DNA of 64,000 bases, from NCBI GenBank assembly GCA_937907455.1, contig CALESQ010000071.1, positions 1 through 64,000 of the forward strand. The letters run 5' to 3'. A model generated the notes under the pieces. The model saw only the letters and a list, made by a program, of their open reading frames with translations. It made no database searches and was not told the origin of the DNA. Shown here in pieces: positions 1-8,397 of this stretch. The position numbers and the translations under genes were made by a program. How positions within the stretch are numbered: position 1 is the stretch's first letter; each line of letters begins with the position of its first letter. The DNA comes from an uncultured Caldilineales bacterium. Lineage in GTDB: Bacteria; Chloroflexota; Anaerolineae; JAAEKA01.

Positions 1-178
1 GAGCCGCCTGCTTTGGCCGGTCTCCCGACCGAGCCGCCTGCTTTGGCCGGTCTCCTGACCGAGCCAAAATAGCTCGGCGAGGCGGCTGGCTCCGGCTCTT
101 GGCCCCGGCGGGGCTCGGTCAGGAGACCGGCCCCAGCTCAAACCAGCCCCAGCTCAAACCAGCCCCAGCTCAAACCGG
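1..178. repeat. Dispersed hairpin-repeat fragment plus 16-bp tandem repeat
   Basis: Positions 1-65 hold two tandem copies of a roughly 33-bp unit containing GGCCGGTCTCCTGACCGAGCC. The same family forms the large arrays at 37.0-37.9 kb and 48.2-48.7 kb. The core CGGTC..GACCG can fold into a short hairpin. An inverted copy (CTCGGTCAGGAGACCGG) lies at about 114-130, and three tandem copies of CCCCAGCTCAAACCAG follow at 131-178. No coding sequence is supported in 1-235. Confidence 0.75.
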
Positions 179-235
179 CTCCACCTCTTCCCTGTCTACC
201 TCTCTACCTGTCTACTTTTCTACCGACCTCCCCCC

Positions 236-1435
236 ATGCATATTCTCTACCTCACCCACAACGTTACCTGGAAGGGCGGCGGCGCGTTTTTTCATGCGTA
301 TCATCAAGCACGGCATTTGGTGCGCCGTGGGCACCGCGTGACGGTACTCAGCATTGCGCCGCAGGCGCGCCGCGGCTTTCATGAATTTGAAAACGCCGGC
401 GTGCGCATTGTGGAAACGCCCGATCTGCTGCGCGGGCAGGCACGCACAGGCTGGGACCCCTGGAACGTGTGGCAGCGCATCGGCTATCTCAAAGACCAGC
501 CGTTTGATGTGGTACACGGCCTGGAGTCGCGGCCCGCGGTGGCGTTGCCGGCTTTGTGGTTGAAGCGTCGTCGTGGCCTTCCCACCATCCTTGACTGGGC
601 CGATTGGTATGGTCGCGGCGGCACCGCCGCAGAGCGCGGCCGGCTGATCCGCACGGTGATGCAGCCGGTGGAGACCTTTTGCGAGGAAACCTTTTATCCG
701 CTGGCTGACGGCGTGATTGCCATGGGTGATCCGCTGTTGGAGCGGGCCGCGGCGCTGGGCATCCCGCGCGAGCGTATGATTATGCTGCTCAATGGCTGCG
801 ATCCCGAAGGCTTGACCCCCTTCACTGTAGCCGAGGCACGCAGCAAGCTCAGCAATGTGCCACAGGATGCGTTGGTGCTGGGCTATGTGGGGGTGATGCG
901 GGCTACCACCGCTGCGCTGCTTTTCGCCGCGCTGCTGCTGATCCAGCAGCAGATGGCGCAGCCGGTCAAGGTGCTGTGCATCGGCAACCACAAGCTGCGT
1001 GACTTTTGGAGCTACGTGCCGGAGCCTGTGCGCGGCGACGTGATCGAAACGGGGTGGATCAACTACGATGACCTGAACGCGTATCTTTCTGCCGCAGACG
1101 TGACCGTGTTGCCTTTTCGGCGTATGATCGCTACTGACAGCATTTGGCCTTCCAAGCTCAACGATTATTTGGCTGTGGCGCGGCCTACGGTAGCCACCGA
1201 CATGCGTATTTTGCAGCCATTGTTTGCTGCGCATGATATTGGCGCGCTGACCGATGACACACCGCAGGCGTTCGCCGCCGGCGTGGTAGCCATGTTGCGT
1301 GACCCGCAGCGCCGCGCCCGTCAATCCATCGCCGCGCGACACCTTGCCGAGGGCGAGCTGTCATGGGCGCACATCGTGGCGCGACTGGAAGGCTTTTACG
1401 AGCGGGTGATTGGGTATACGCAGATGACAAGGTGA
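236..1435 (+). CDS. Glycosyltransferase, GT4/GT1-like (GT-B fold)
   Basis: Predicted sugar transferase of 399 aa that would add a sugar from a nucleotide donor to a polysaccharide or lipid-linked acceptor at the inner face of the membrane. The N-terminus (LYLTHNVTWKGGGAFFHAY) has the Gly-rich loop and acceptor-domain start of GT4 enzymes. Near residue 120 is DWADWYGRGG. The C-terminal half (about residues 210-390) has a Rossmann-like donor domain with PSKLNDYLAVARPTVATD, the usual stretch after the donor-binding Glu region. It is the first gene of a + strand polysaccharide cluster. Start chosen at the ATG just before the conserved N-terminal strand. A long antisense frame over it is a codon-bias shadow. 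Family is clear; substrate is unknown. Confidence 0.88.
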   Translation: MHILYLTHNVTWKGGGAFFHAYHQARHLVRRGHRVTVLSIAPQARRGFHEFENAGVRIVETPDLLRGQARTGWDPWNVWQRIGYLKDQPFDVVHGLESRPAVALPALWLKRRRGLPTILDWADWYGRGGTAAERGRLIRTVMQPVETFCEETFYPLADGVIAMGDPLLERAAALGIPRERMIMLLNGCDPEGLTPFTVAEARSKLSNVPQDALVLGYVGVMRATTAALLFAALLLIQQQMAQPVKVLCIGNHKLRDFWSYVPEPVRGDVIETGWINYDDLNAYLSAADVTVLPFRRMIATDSIWPSKLNDYLAVARPTVATDMRILQPLFAAHDIGALTDDTPQAFAAGVVAMLRDPQRRARQSIAARHLAEGELSWAHIVARLEGFYERVIGYTQMTR

Positions 1436-1591
1436 GGGGGTGAAGAGGTGACGCTACCCTGTCACCCAGTCACCTTGTCACTCAGTTACTCCTCCTCTCC
1501 TCCGGTTTGCCGCTCGCGGCGTGAGCGTTTATACTACGCAGGTCTGCGCCACAAGACGCAAGGCACTATCCTGAAACGAGGAGACAATGGC

Positions 1592-2572
1592 ATGTCGTCA
1601 TTTTGGCCTGGCAAGAAAGTATTGGTGACCGGCGGCACGGGGTTTATCGGCTCACACCTGGTGGAGATGCTGGTGGCCGCGGGCGCGCGTGTGCGCGTGG
1701 TAGGTCGCCTGCGCAAAGGCTCACTCGATTATCTGGCCGCGGTGCGGTCAGAAATTGACTGGATGACGGGGGACATCAGCCAGCTTGAGACCGCGCGGCT
1801 GGCTGCATCTGGCCAGAATGTAGTGATGCACCTGGGGGCCAAGCTTACCGGTATCGGCTATAACGTGGCCCATTCTGGCGATATGTTTTACCAAAATGCA
1901 GTAGTCAACCTGCAAATGATGGAGGCTGCGCGGCTGGAGGCCGTGGAGCGCTATCTGGCTGTCAGTTCGGCGTGCGTCTATCGGCGCACTGCGCCCGTGC
2001 CCACTGTTGAGGATGAGGGCTTTGCTGATGATCCAGAGCCGACAAACTTCGGCTACGGCTGGTCGAAACGTTTGGCCGAGGTACAAGCCCGCGCCTATGC
2101 CCTGGAATATCCCATGCAAATCGGCATTGTGCGTCCCTACAATGCCTATGGCCCGCGCGATGACTTCGCCTGGGCTACTTCACATGTGATCCCCGCCACC
2201 ATTCGCAAGTTCTTCGAGCAAGATCGCGTCGTGGTGTGGGGTGATGGCAGTCAGTTGCGCACCTTTGTTCACGCGCGTGATGTGGCCCGCGGCATGATGC
2301 AGGCTATCGAACGTCATCCCCAGCCCGATCCCATCAACCTCAGCAGCGACGAGTTGGTGAGCATCAAAGATCTGGTGCTGATGGTGCAGCGTTTGTCGGG
2401 CCGTGATGTGCCGGTGGAATTTGATACCAGCAAGCCTGCGGGTCAGGCCATTCGTGGGGCCGATCTGAGCAAAGCCCGCACCCTCATCGGCTACGAGCCG
2501 CAGGTGAGGCTGGAAGATGGCCTGGCCGAGACTATTGCGTGGTATCGGGAACATGTGTTGGTAGATCAGTAG
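1592..2572 (+). CDS. NAD-dependent sugar epimerase/dehydratase (extended SDR)
   Basis: Extended short-chain dehydrogenase of 326 aa acting on a nucleotide sugar. Residues 14-22 form the Rossmann motif GGTGFIGSH; the catalytic Ser lies in SSACVY (about 125-130) and the Tyr-Lys pair in YGWSK (Y155, K159). The SSACVY and RPYNAYGPRDDF stretches resemble the GDP-sugar branch (GDP-fucose synthase, GDP-mannose 3,5-epimerase), so a GDP-sugar substrate is possible but not shown. The frame stays open upstream to 1448, but ACGAGGAG 6-8 nt before the ATG at 1592 and the position of the Rossmann strand fix the start. The neighbouring GHMP kinase of the GDP-heptose type fits a GDP-sugar role. Confidence 0.88.
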   Translation: MSSFWPGKKVLVTGGTGFIGSHLVEMLVAAGARVRVVGRLRKGSLDYLAAVRSEIDWMTGDISQLETARLAASGQNVVMHLGAKLTGIGYNVAHSGDMFYQNAVVNLQMMEAARLEAVERYLAVSSACVYRRTAPVPTVEDEGFADDPEPTNFGYGWSKRLAEVQARAYALEYPMQIGIVRPYNAYGPRDDFAWATSHVIPATIRKFFEQDRVVVWGDGSQLRTFVHARDVARGMMQAIERHPQPDPINLSSDELVSIKDLVLMVQRLSGRDVPVEFDTSKPAGQAIRGADLSKARTLIGYEPQVRLEDGLAETIAWYREHVLVDQ

Positions 2573-2583
2573 ATTGGTAAACT

Positions 2584-2621
2584 GGGAACTGGTAAATTGG
2601 TATACGAGTTTGCCAGTTCCC
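2584..2621. repeat. Intergenic inverted repeat (13-bp arms)
   Basis: GGGAACTGGTAAA at 2584-2596 pairs with TTTGCCAGTTCCC at 2609-2621 with one mismatch and a 12-nt loop. It sits between two epimerase genes and has no T-run. Words such as GATTGGGAAC recur in other intergenic spaces, so it is probably part of a dispersed repeat rather than a terminator. Confidence 0.6.
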
Positions 2622-2655
2622 AATCTACCACTGCCTCAGTTTGGAGGATCGTGCA

Positions 2656-3777
2656 TTGTTGAACGCATTAGTAACCGGCGGCGCGGGCTTTATCGGCTCG
2701 CACACGGTTGATCTGTTGCTGGCGAAGGGCTACCGCGTGCGCGTGTTAGACGCACTAACCCCACCCGTACACATCGCAGGGCAACTTCCTGCCTATCTGC
2801 CTGCGGAAGTCGAGTTCATCCACGGGGACGTGCGCGACCGTGAGGCATTGCGCCGCGCTCTGGAAGGTGTGGATGTGGTTTTTCACCTCGCCGCCTACCA
2901 GGACTATCTCACCGATTTCAGTCGCTTTTTTGATGTCAACGCTACGGGCACAGCGTTGCTCTACGAGCTGATTGTCAATGACAAGCTGCCCGTGCAAAAG
3001 GTGGTAGTAGCCAGCAGCCAATCGGTATACGGCGAAGGCAAATATGCCTGCCCCGTGGACGGCGTAGTCTATCCTGCCCTGCGGCCTGAAGCGCAGTTGC
3101 TCACGCGCCAGTGGGAGGTACGCTGCCCGCTGTGCGATGGCCCGCTGGTGATGCAGCTCACCGACGAAGCTCAGGTGCGGCCTCACAACCAGTACGCCAT
3201 GTCGAAGTACACGCAGGAGATGATCGCACTCAACTTGGGCCAGCGCTACGGCATCCCCACCGTGGGCATGCGCTATTCGATCACCCAGGGGCCGCGCCAG
3301 AGCTTCCGCAACGCCTATTCAGGCATTTGTCGTATTTTCGTCACCCGCATGCTGGCTGGCCGTTCTCCTGTGGCTTATGAGGATGGCGGCCAACTGCGTG
3401 ATTACGTCTACGTGGGCGATGTGGCGCGTGCCAATGTGCTGGTGCTGGAGGACCCCCGCGCCGATTACCGCGTCTTCAATGTGGGCGGTGGTGAGGCCAC
3501 CAGCGTGCTGCAATACGGCGCCCTGGTGGCTGAGGTGCTGGGCGCAGAGTTGGGCGTCGCCGTACCGGGCGAATACCGCTTCGGCGACACGCGGCATATC
3601 GTCTCAGACATCAGCCGCCTGCGCAGTCTCGGTTGGGAGCCGCGCATGCCGTTGCCGCAGATCATTGCCCTGTACGCCGATTGGGCCAGGCAGCAGCCCG
3701 ATCTGGACGACTCTTACGCCCGCGCCGAGGCCGTGATGAAGCAAATGGGCACGGTGCGCACCACATCCGCAGCCTAG
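2656..3777 (+). CDS. NAD-dependent epimerase/dehydratase (UDP-glucose 4-epimerase-like SDR)
   Basis: Extended SDR of about 373 aa, the second sugar epimerase/dehydratase of the cluster. GGAGFIGSH lies at the N-terminus, a Ser-rich SSQSVYGEG loop near residue 120, and the YxxxK pair in YAMSK (Y180, K184). A CPLC pair sits in an insertion between the catalytic Ser and Tyr (around residue 160). I read this as a small metal-binding or structural loop seen in some SDRs of this type. No ATG precedes the Rossmann strand. GGAGG at 2643-2647 points to TTG at 2656 (8 nt spacing) or the adjacent TTG at 2659. The substrate is probably UDP- or GDP-linked; not determinable here. Confidence 0.85.
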   Translation: MLNALVTGGAGFIGSHTVDLLLAKGYRVRVLDALTPPVHIAGQLPAYLPAEVEFIHGDVRDREALRRALEGVDVVFHLAAYQDYLTDFSRFFDVNATGTALLYELIVNDKLPVQKVVVASSQSVYGEGKYACPVDGVVYPALRPEAQLLTRQWEVRCPLCDGPLVMQLTDEAQVRPHNQYAMSKYTQEMIALNLGQRYGIPTVGMRYSITQGPRQSFRNAYSGICRIFVTRMLAGRSPVAYEDGGQLRDYVYVGDVARANVLVLEDPRADYRVFNVGGGEATSVLQYGALVAEVLGAELGVAVPGEYRFGDTRHIVSDISRLRSLGWEPRMPLPQIIALYADWARQQPDLDDSYARAEAVMKQMGTVRTTSAA

Positions 3778-3789
3778 CCCAGCACCACG

Positions 3790-4974
3790 ATGAAAGCCTC
3801 CCCACCTGCTGCTGATGCGATCGAAACCGCGCTGCTGGCTCTGTGCCGCGGCCCGGTAGATGCAGCGGCGCTACAGGCGGTGGATTGGTCGCGGTTGGTT
3901 GAGTTGGCTGCGCTGCACGGGGTGGCGGGGCAAGTGTGGCATAGCCTCACCGCGCAGGATGTGCTGCAAACCGTGCCGCAGCCCGCTCAAAACCATTTGC
4001 AGGCTGCGGTGCAGCAGGTGCGCTTTGATGGCATGATCCACCTGCGCGAGATGGCCCTTGTCACCGCGGCGCTGGTTGCCGCGGGCCTCGAACCGATTTG
4101 GCTGAAGGGCCATGCGCTGGCCGATCTGCTCTACGACGATCCCTTGATCCGCCCTTCCGGCGACCTGGATGTGCTGGTGCGCCCTGCCGAGGTGGCTGCT
4201 GCCGAGGCGGCGCTGTTGGCTGTGGGCTATCAGGCGCAATCAGCGGCACTGCACGATTACGAGTTGGCCCACAACTATCACGTCACTCTGCTGCGTGAGG
4301 TGCTGCCGGGTCGGGCGGTGCTGCTGGAACTGCATTGGGATTTGGGCGCCGTGGGCTTGTTTCGTTATGACCTTGCCGCTTGGCGCGCGGCCGCACAGCG
4401 CTTCACGCTGGTCGGGGTGGATCTGCCATTGCACCGCTTTGCGCCGGATGCTCAGCTTCTGCACCTGGCGCTGCACATGCGCAAGCATCGCTACGTGGGT
4501 CTGCGTTGGCTGATAGATGTGGCTACGCTGCTGCGTCGCTTTGATGCCAGCCTTGATTGGCCGGCGCTGGCCGCGGCTGCGCGGCAGGGTGGCTTTGCCA
4601 CATTGCTTTACACCACCGTCACCCTGGCGCACAGCCTGTTCGCCGCCCCCCTTCCTGTTGGTTGGCCGTTGGGGTTGGCTCCATCGCCCCTGCGTCGGCG
4701 GCTGCTGCATTCCGTATTGACGCAGAATGCTTTGCTGGCGCCGGTGGAAACCGCCGATGAAGGCTGGACTCGCCTGGCCCCCGCCGAGGTGTTGCTGCTC
4801 GACAAGCCTTCAGTCATGGCGCGTGAACTGCTGCGGCGTCTTGCGCCGCCGGTGGAGAAACTCGCCGGACCAGAGGCAGCCGCGCTCAGCCGCAGTCAAC
4901 GCCTGGCCCTGCGTACCCGCCGCCTGCTCCGCCGCACCCGCACGCTGATCAGCGACGGAGCGAGTAAGGAGTAA
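3790..4974 (+). CDS. Nucleotidyltransferase-fold family protein (NTP_transf_5-like)
   Basis: A 394-aa protein resembling the uncharacterised nucleotidyltransferases often found inside polysaccharide and sugar-modification clusters. The key stretch is LKGHALADLLYDDPLIRPSG followed at once by DLDVLVRP (about residues 100-125), where the DxD pair is the metal-binding motif of the nucleotidyltransferase fold. The C-terminal half is mostly helical and Ala/Leu-rich, ending in an Arg-rich tail (RTRRLLRRTRT). It begins 12 nt after the preceding epimerase stop, so it is co-transcribed. No substrate has been established for this family to my knowledge; a role in polysaccharide assembly is inferred from position only. 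Confidence 0.72.
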   Translation: MKASPPAADAIETALLALCRGPVDAAALQAVDWSRLVELAALHGVAGQVWHSLTAQDVLQTVPQPAQNHLQAAVQQVRFDGMIHLREMALVTAALVAAGLEPIWLKGHALADLLYDDPLIRPSGDLDVLVRPAEVAAAEAALLAVGYQAQSAALHDYELAHNYHVTLLREVLPGRAVLLELHWDLGAVGLFRYDLAAWRAAAQRFTLVGVDLPLHRFAPDAQLLHLALHMRKHRYVGLRWLIDVATLLRRFDASLDWPALAAAARQGGFATLLYTTVTLAHSLFAAPLPVGWPLGLAPSPLRRRLLHSVLTQNALLAPVETADEGWTRLAPAEVLLLDKPSVMARELLRRLAPPVEKLAGPEAAALSRSQRLALRTRRLLRRTRTLISDGASKE

Positions 4975-4984
4975 CGAGTAAGAA

Positions 4985-5138
4985 ATTTACCCGCCTTCGG
5001 CGTACCCGCCTTCGGCGTACCCGCCTACTTGTCTACCCGCCTTTGGCGTACCCGCCTACTTGTCTACCCGCCTTCGGCGTACTTGTCTACTTGTCTACCC
5101 GCCTTCGGCTTACCCGCCTTCGGCGTACTTCCCTACCC
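4985..5138. repeat. Intergenic short tandem word repeats (TACCCGCCTTCGGCG)
   Basis: The space before the GHMP kinase consists almost wholly of the 15-mer TACCCGCCTTCGGCG and variants, mixed with 12-mers such as CTACTTGTCTAC. Each CGCCTTCGGCG can form a 4-bp mini-hairpin with a TTC loop. Related words occur at about 190-235 (CTACCTGTCTAC) and 1455-1490 (GTCACCxxGTCACC). The frame of the next gene runs back through the array, but its translation is repetitive and is not counted as protein. Confidence 0.75.
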
Positions 5139-6176
5139 ATGCTCATCGCACGCGCTCCTGTACGCATCTCACTGGCCGGTGGCGGCACTGATCTGCCGGC
5201 GTACTACACCCAATTCGGCGGCCTGGTGATCAACACCACCATAGACAAATATTTCTACGTCTTCCTGCGCGCCTTTGGTGAAGGCGAGGCGCTGCAAATC
5301 GCCTCATCCGATTACAGCACCTTTTACCGGCAAGACGCGGCCAACGGCGACGGCGCGCCCGTGGAGGGCACGCTCAAGCTGCCGCGCACCATTTTGCGCT
5401 ATTTCGGTGTGGAGCAAGGCGTATCCATGTTCCTCGCATCGGAAATACCCCCCGGCACCGGCCTCGGCTCCTCCAGCACCGTCACCGTAGCCATCAGCAA
5501 GGCGCTTAGCACCGCGCTGGGGCAACAGCTCAGCAAGCTGGAGCTGGCCGAATTGGCTTGTCGGCTGGAAATCGAGGAAATGGGCATGCCCATCGGCAAG
5601 CAGGATCAATACGCGGCCGCCTTCGGCGGGCTGAACGAGATCGAATTTAGCGCTACCGGCAGCCGCGTTACCCCGCTCAATCTTGCCTGGGAGACCAGCC
5701 AGCGTCTGCAAGACAACCTGATGCTTTTCTTCACCGGCCATTCGCGCAACTCGGCTGATATTCTCAAGGAGCAAACGCAGGCCAGCAAGAAATCCAGCTC
5801 CGGCACGGTAGAGGCGCTGCACCGCGTCAAGGCGATGGTGGCTGACGTGCGCGCCTGCCTCGCCAGCGGCGACCTGCACGCGTTCGGCGAGTTGCTGCAT
5901 GAAAACTGGTTGCAGAAAAAACGCTTTGCGCCTGGGGTCACCAACACGCTGATTGATGACAGCTATGCCGAGGCACGTGCCCTGGGTGCGGTGGGTGGCA
6001 AGATCACCGGCGCCGGTGGCGGCGGCTTTTTGATGCTCTACTGCGAGCGCGCCCATCAGCCTGCGGTCACCGCGGCGCTGGCTGAGCGCGGCCTGCTGCG
6101 CATGGATTTTCGTTTCGACAGCACCGGCGCACGCGTGCTGATGAACGCCGGCCTGAGCCTGACGCCCGCGCGCTGA
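5139..6176 (+). CDS. GHMP-family sugar kinase (D-glycero-D-manno-heptose-7-phosphate kinase-like)
   Basis: Predicted ATP-dependent sugar kinase, 345 aa. All three GHMP motifs are present: the N-terminal substrate loop SLAGGGTDLPAYY (about residues 11-23), the ATP loop PPGTGLGSSST (about 104-114) and the C-terminal GGKITGAGGGGFL (about 286-298). The GGGTDLPAYY form is the one seen in HddA-type kinases that phosphorylate D-glycero-D-manno-heptose 7-phosphate at C1. The GmhB-like phosphatase 1.5 kb downstream catalyses the next step of that route and supports the reading. The start ATG at 5139 begins at MLIARAPVRISLAGGG; the upstream open frame is repeat sequence. HddC and GmhA are not in the window. 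Confidence 0.85.
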   Translation: MLIARAPVRISLAGGGTDLPAYYTQFGGLVINTTIDKYFYVFLRAFGEGEALQIASSDYSTFYRQDAANGDGAPVEGTLKLPRTILRYFGVEQGVSMFLASEIPPGTGLGSSSTVTVAISKALSTALGQQLSKLELAELACRLEIEEMGMPIGKQDQYAAAFGGLNEIEFSATGSRVTPLNLAWETSQRLQDNLMLFFTGHSRNSADILKEQTQASKKSSSGTVEALHRVKAMVADVRACLASGDLHAFGELLHENWLQKKRFAPGVTNTLIDDSYAEARALGAVGGKITGAGGGGFLMLYCERAHQPAVTAALAERGLLRMDFRFDSTGARVLMNAGLSLTPAR

Positions 6177-6199
6177 TACCTCTGAAAGCTTCTCTCGGC

Positions 6200-7669
6200 A
6201 TGTCCGCATCATCCCTTAAACCCTCTGCCAAACGCGACGCTGCGCGGCTCACCCTGGCGCTTGTGCTGCTGGATGCCGCGGCGTTGGCCCTGGCGCTGGT
6301 GGCTGCCTACTGGCTGCGCATCAGTTCTGGCCTGCTGCCGGCGCGCGCCTTTGAGGAATTCCCCGTTTACCTGCGCATCAGCGCGCTGCTGGTGCCCATC
6401 TTCTTGCTGCTCTTCTTTTTCAACAACCTGTACGATTTGCGCGTAGCCCGCGGCGGGCTGGAGATGTACGCCCACATCGCCAAATCGCTGGTGTTCGGCG
6501 TGGTAGCGGTGATTATGGTGGGCTATTGGGTGCGCATTGCCGTACTCAGCCGCGGCTGGCTGATGCTGATTTTCGCCTTTGGCCTGCTTTTCGTGGGCAG
6601 CGAACGTTTCCTGGTGCGCCGTGCCCTCGCCTTGGCCCACCGCCGGGGGCGGATGCGCGCCCGCGCCCTCATCGTGGGGGCCAACGAGCAAGGACAGGCC
6701 ATTGCCCGCCAGTTTCAGGCTGTCAGCGGTGCAGGGGTGGATGTGGTGGGATTTATTGATGATTTTCTGCCCGTCGGTGCGCCCTTGCCGCTGATGGATG
6801 CCACAGGCGCGGCTTTGCGCGTGCTGGGCGGGCCGGATCGCCTGCTGGATGTGGCGCAGCAGCAGCATGTGGATGAGGTAGTGGTGGTCACCAACGCCGT
6901 GGCCTGGGAGACTTTTCAGGAAATTATGCAGCGCTACAGCGCCGACAGCAGCGCATCCCCGTTCAGCATGACCCTCTCCCCCGGCTTCTACGAGATCATG
7001 ACCACCGGCGTGCAGGTGACGCACCGCGCCTACGTGCCGCTGCTGCTGGTCAACCGTGAGCGTATCACCGGCGCGGACAAGCTGCTCAAGGTGGCGTTGG
7101 ATTACAGCCTGGCCTTGCTGGTGTTGCTGCCCGCGCTGCCGCTGCTGGGGCTGATCGGCCTGGCACTGCGCGGGCGCGGCGCAGTGATCGAGCGCCACCA
7201 GGTACTGCGTGCCGGTGGCGGATCGTTCATCACCTGGAAGTTTCACACCGGCCTGGGTGATACCCCGCGGCCCGGCTTTGCCCATCCGCTGGCTAATGGC
7301 GAAGACAGCCGTGACCGGCAAATCGGGCGCAGCAGCCGTTTGCAGCATCTGCTCTACAGCACCGGCCTGGACAAGCTGCCGCAGCTTGTCAACATCCTGC
7401 GCGGCGAAATGAGCTGGGTGGGGCCGCGCACCGTGTCGCTGCATCAGGTAGAGTTGCACGCACCCTGGCTGCCCAACCTGCTCACCGTGAAGTCGGGCAT
7501 CACCGGGCCGTGGGCCGTAGGTGGCGAGCGTACCCTGGCCGAGGAGATGCGCCTGACCATGATCTACATACGCAACTGGACGATCTGGCTGGACTTGCAG
7601 GTGCTGATGCAAACCGCGGGCCGCGTGCTGCGCCGCGAGCGCGGCAAGGCGCGCCTGCCGGAGCGTTGA
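6200..7669 (+). CDS. Polyprenyl-phosphate sugar-1-phosphate transferase (bacterial sugar transferase, WcaJ-like)
   Basis: Membrane enzyme of 489 aa that should start repeat-unit assembly by moving a sugar phosphate onto undecaprenyl phosphate. Four hydrophobic segments fill residues 15-140. A CoA-binding-like Rossmann domain follows (ALIVGANEQGQAIARQF, about 150-260), then a membrane-inserted helix (about 290-320) and the catalytic domain with SWVGPR. Two signature positions deviate: the usual LDELPQ reads LDKLPQ, which puts Lys at the Glu of the catalytic Asp-Glu dyad, and the usual KFRSM region reads KFHTG. The nucleotides (GAC AAG) confirm the Lys. The protein may be a variant enzyme or have altered activity. 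It lies between the heptose kinase and the phosphatase genes. Confidence 0.85.
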   Translation: MSASSLKPSAKRDAARLTLALVLLDAAALALALVAAYWLRISSGLLPARAFEEFPVYLRISALLVPIFLLLFFFNNLYDLRVARGGLEMYAHIAKSLVFGVVAVIMVGYWVRIAVLSRGWLMLIFAFGLLFVGSERFLVRRALALAHRRGRMRARALIVGANEQGQAIARQFQAVSGAGVDVVGFIDDFLPVGAPLPLMDATGAALRVLGGPDRLLDVAQQQHVDEVVVVTNAVAWETFQEIMQRYSADSSASPFSMTLSPGFYEIMTTGVQVTHRAYVPLLLVNRERITGADKLLKVALDYSLALLVLLPALPLLGLIGLALRGRGAVIERHQVLRAGGGSFITWKFHTGLGDTPRPGFAHPLANGEDSRDRQIGRSSRLQHLLYSTGLDKLPQLVNILRGEMSWVGPRTVSLHQVELHAPWLPNLLTVKSGITGPWAVGGERTLAEEMRLTMIYIRNWTIWLDLQVLMQTAGRVLRRERGKARLPER

Positions 7670-7673
7670 GCCG

Positions 7674-8288
7674 ATGCAGCCATTGACCTGCTTTCCCTCT
7701 CCGCTCACAGCGTTGGACACGCTGCGCCCTGTGCTGTTTCTCGACCGTGACGGCGTGCTCAACGAGAATCGTGCCGACTATGTGCGCACCTGGGAGCAGG
7801 TAGAGTTTCTGCCCGGCGTGTTTGAGGCTCTGCGCGCGTTGGCTGCTTCGTCCGTGGCAGTAGTGGTGGTGACGAACCAATCTGCGGTGGGGCGCGGGCT
7901 GATGACCGTAGACACCCTGGCGGCCATCCATCACCGCATGGCTGCGGCCATCAGCGCCGCCGGGGGGCGCGTAGATGCCTTTTACGCCTGTCCGCACGCC
8001 CCTGCTGCGCACTGTACCTGCCGCAAGCCACGGCCGGGAATGCTGTTGCAGGCCGCGGCCGATCTGAACCTGGATTTAAGCCGGTCGTGGCTGGTGGGGG
8101 ATGCCGTCAGCGACATAGAGGCGGCCGTGGCTGCTGGCAGCGTGCCGCTGTTGGTACTCACCGGCCGCGGCGCGCGTCAGCAGGCTGGCCTGCTCAGCGC
8201 CGGCCTGGCGCATGTGCCCGTGCTGCCCGATCTCGCCGCCGCGGTGCGGTGGATGCTGGGGCGCACTGACCGCCTGGCTGAGTTTTAA
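7674..8288 (+). CDS. gmhB: HAD phosphatase, D-glycero-D-manno-heptose 1,7-bisphosphate 7-phosphatase-like
   Basis: Histidinol-phosphatase/GmhB-type HAD hydrolase, 204 aa, expected to remove the 7-phosphate from heptose 1,7-bisphosphate in the cytoplasm. Motif I is FLDRDGVLNE (about residues 22-31), motif II TNQSAVGRG (about 68-76), motif III CRKPRPG, and motif IV VGDAVSDIEAA. The Cys/His set CPHAPAAHCTC matches the zinc-binding loop of GmhB. It starts 4 nt after the sugar transferase stop. With the GHMP kinase it gives two of the steps toward an activated heptose, suggesting heptose in the surface glycan. Alternative: histidinol phosphatase, less likely because no his genes are nearby. Confidence 0.85.
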   Translation: MQPLTCFPSPLTALDTLRPVLFLDRDGVLNENRADYVRTWEQVEFLPGVFEALRALAASSVAVVVVTNQSAVGRGLMTVDTLAAIHHRMAAAISAAGGRVDAFYACPHAPAAHCTCRKPRPGMLLQAAADLNLDLSRSWLVGDAVSDIEAAVAAGSVPLLVLTGRGARQQAGLLSAGLAHVPVLPDLAAAVRWMLGRTDRLAEF

Positions 8289-8312
8289 CCCTCCCCGGCA
8301 ATTCTTGACCCG

Positions 8313-8342
8313 TTGGGCAAAACAGGGCAGATGTGGTACACT
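8313..8342 (+). promoter_or_regulatory. Possible promoter of the AAA-TPR operon
   Basis: TTGGGC at 8313-8318 and TACACT at 8337-8342, spacing 18 nt, lie just after the polysaccharide cluster and 55 nt before the AAA gene start. Weak match to consensus. Confidence 0.35.
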
Positions 8343-8397
8343 CGACAGGCAAACAAGCCACTTGGTGGTAATTTTTTTCAGTATCTGCGAGGCAACG

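Noticed and set aside
212..1342. 376-aa antisense frame over the glycosyltransferase gene
   Set aside because: His/Gln/Arg-rich shadow typical of GC-rich genes; no family resemblance.
6209..7762. 517-aa antisense frame over the sugar transferase
   Set aside because: Shadow frame; the + strand has clear membrane helices and enzyme motifs.
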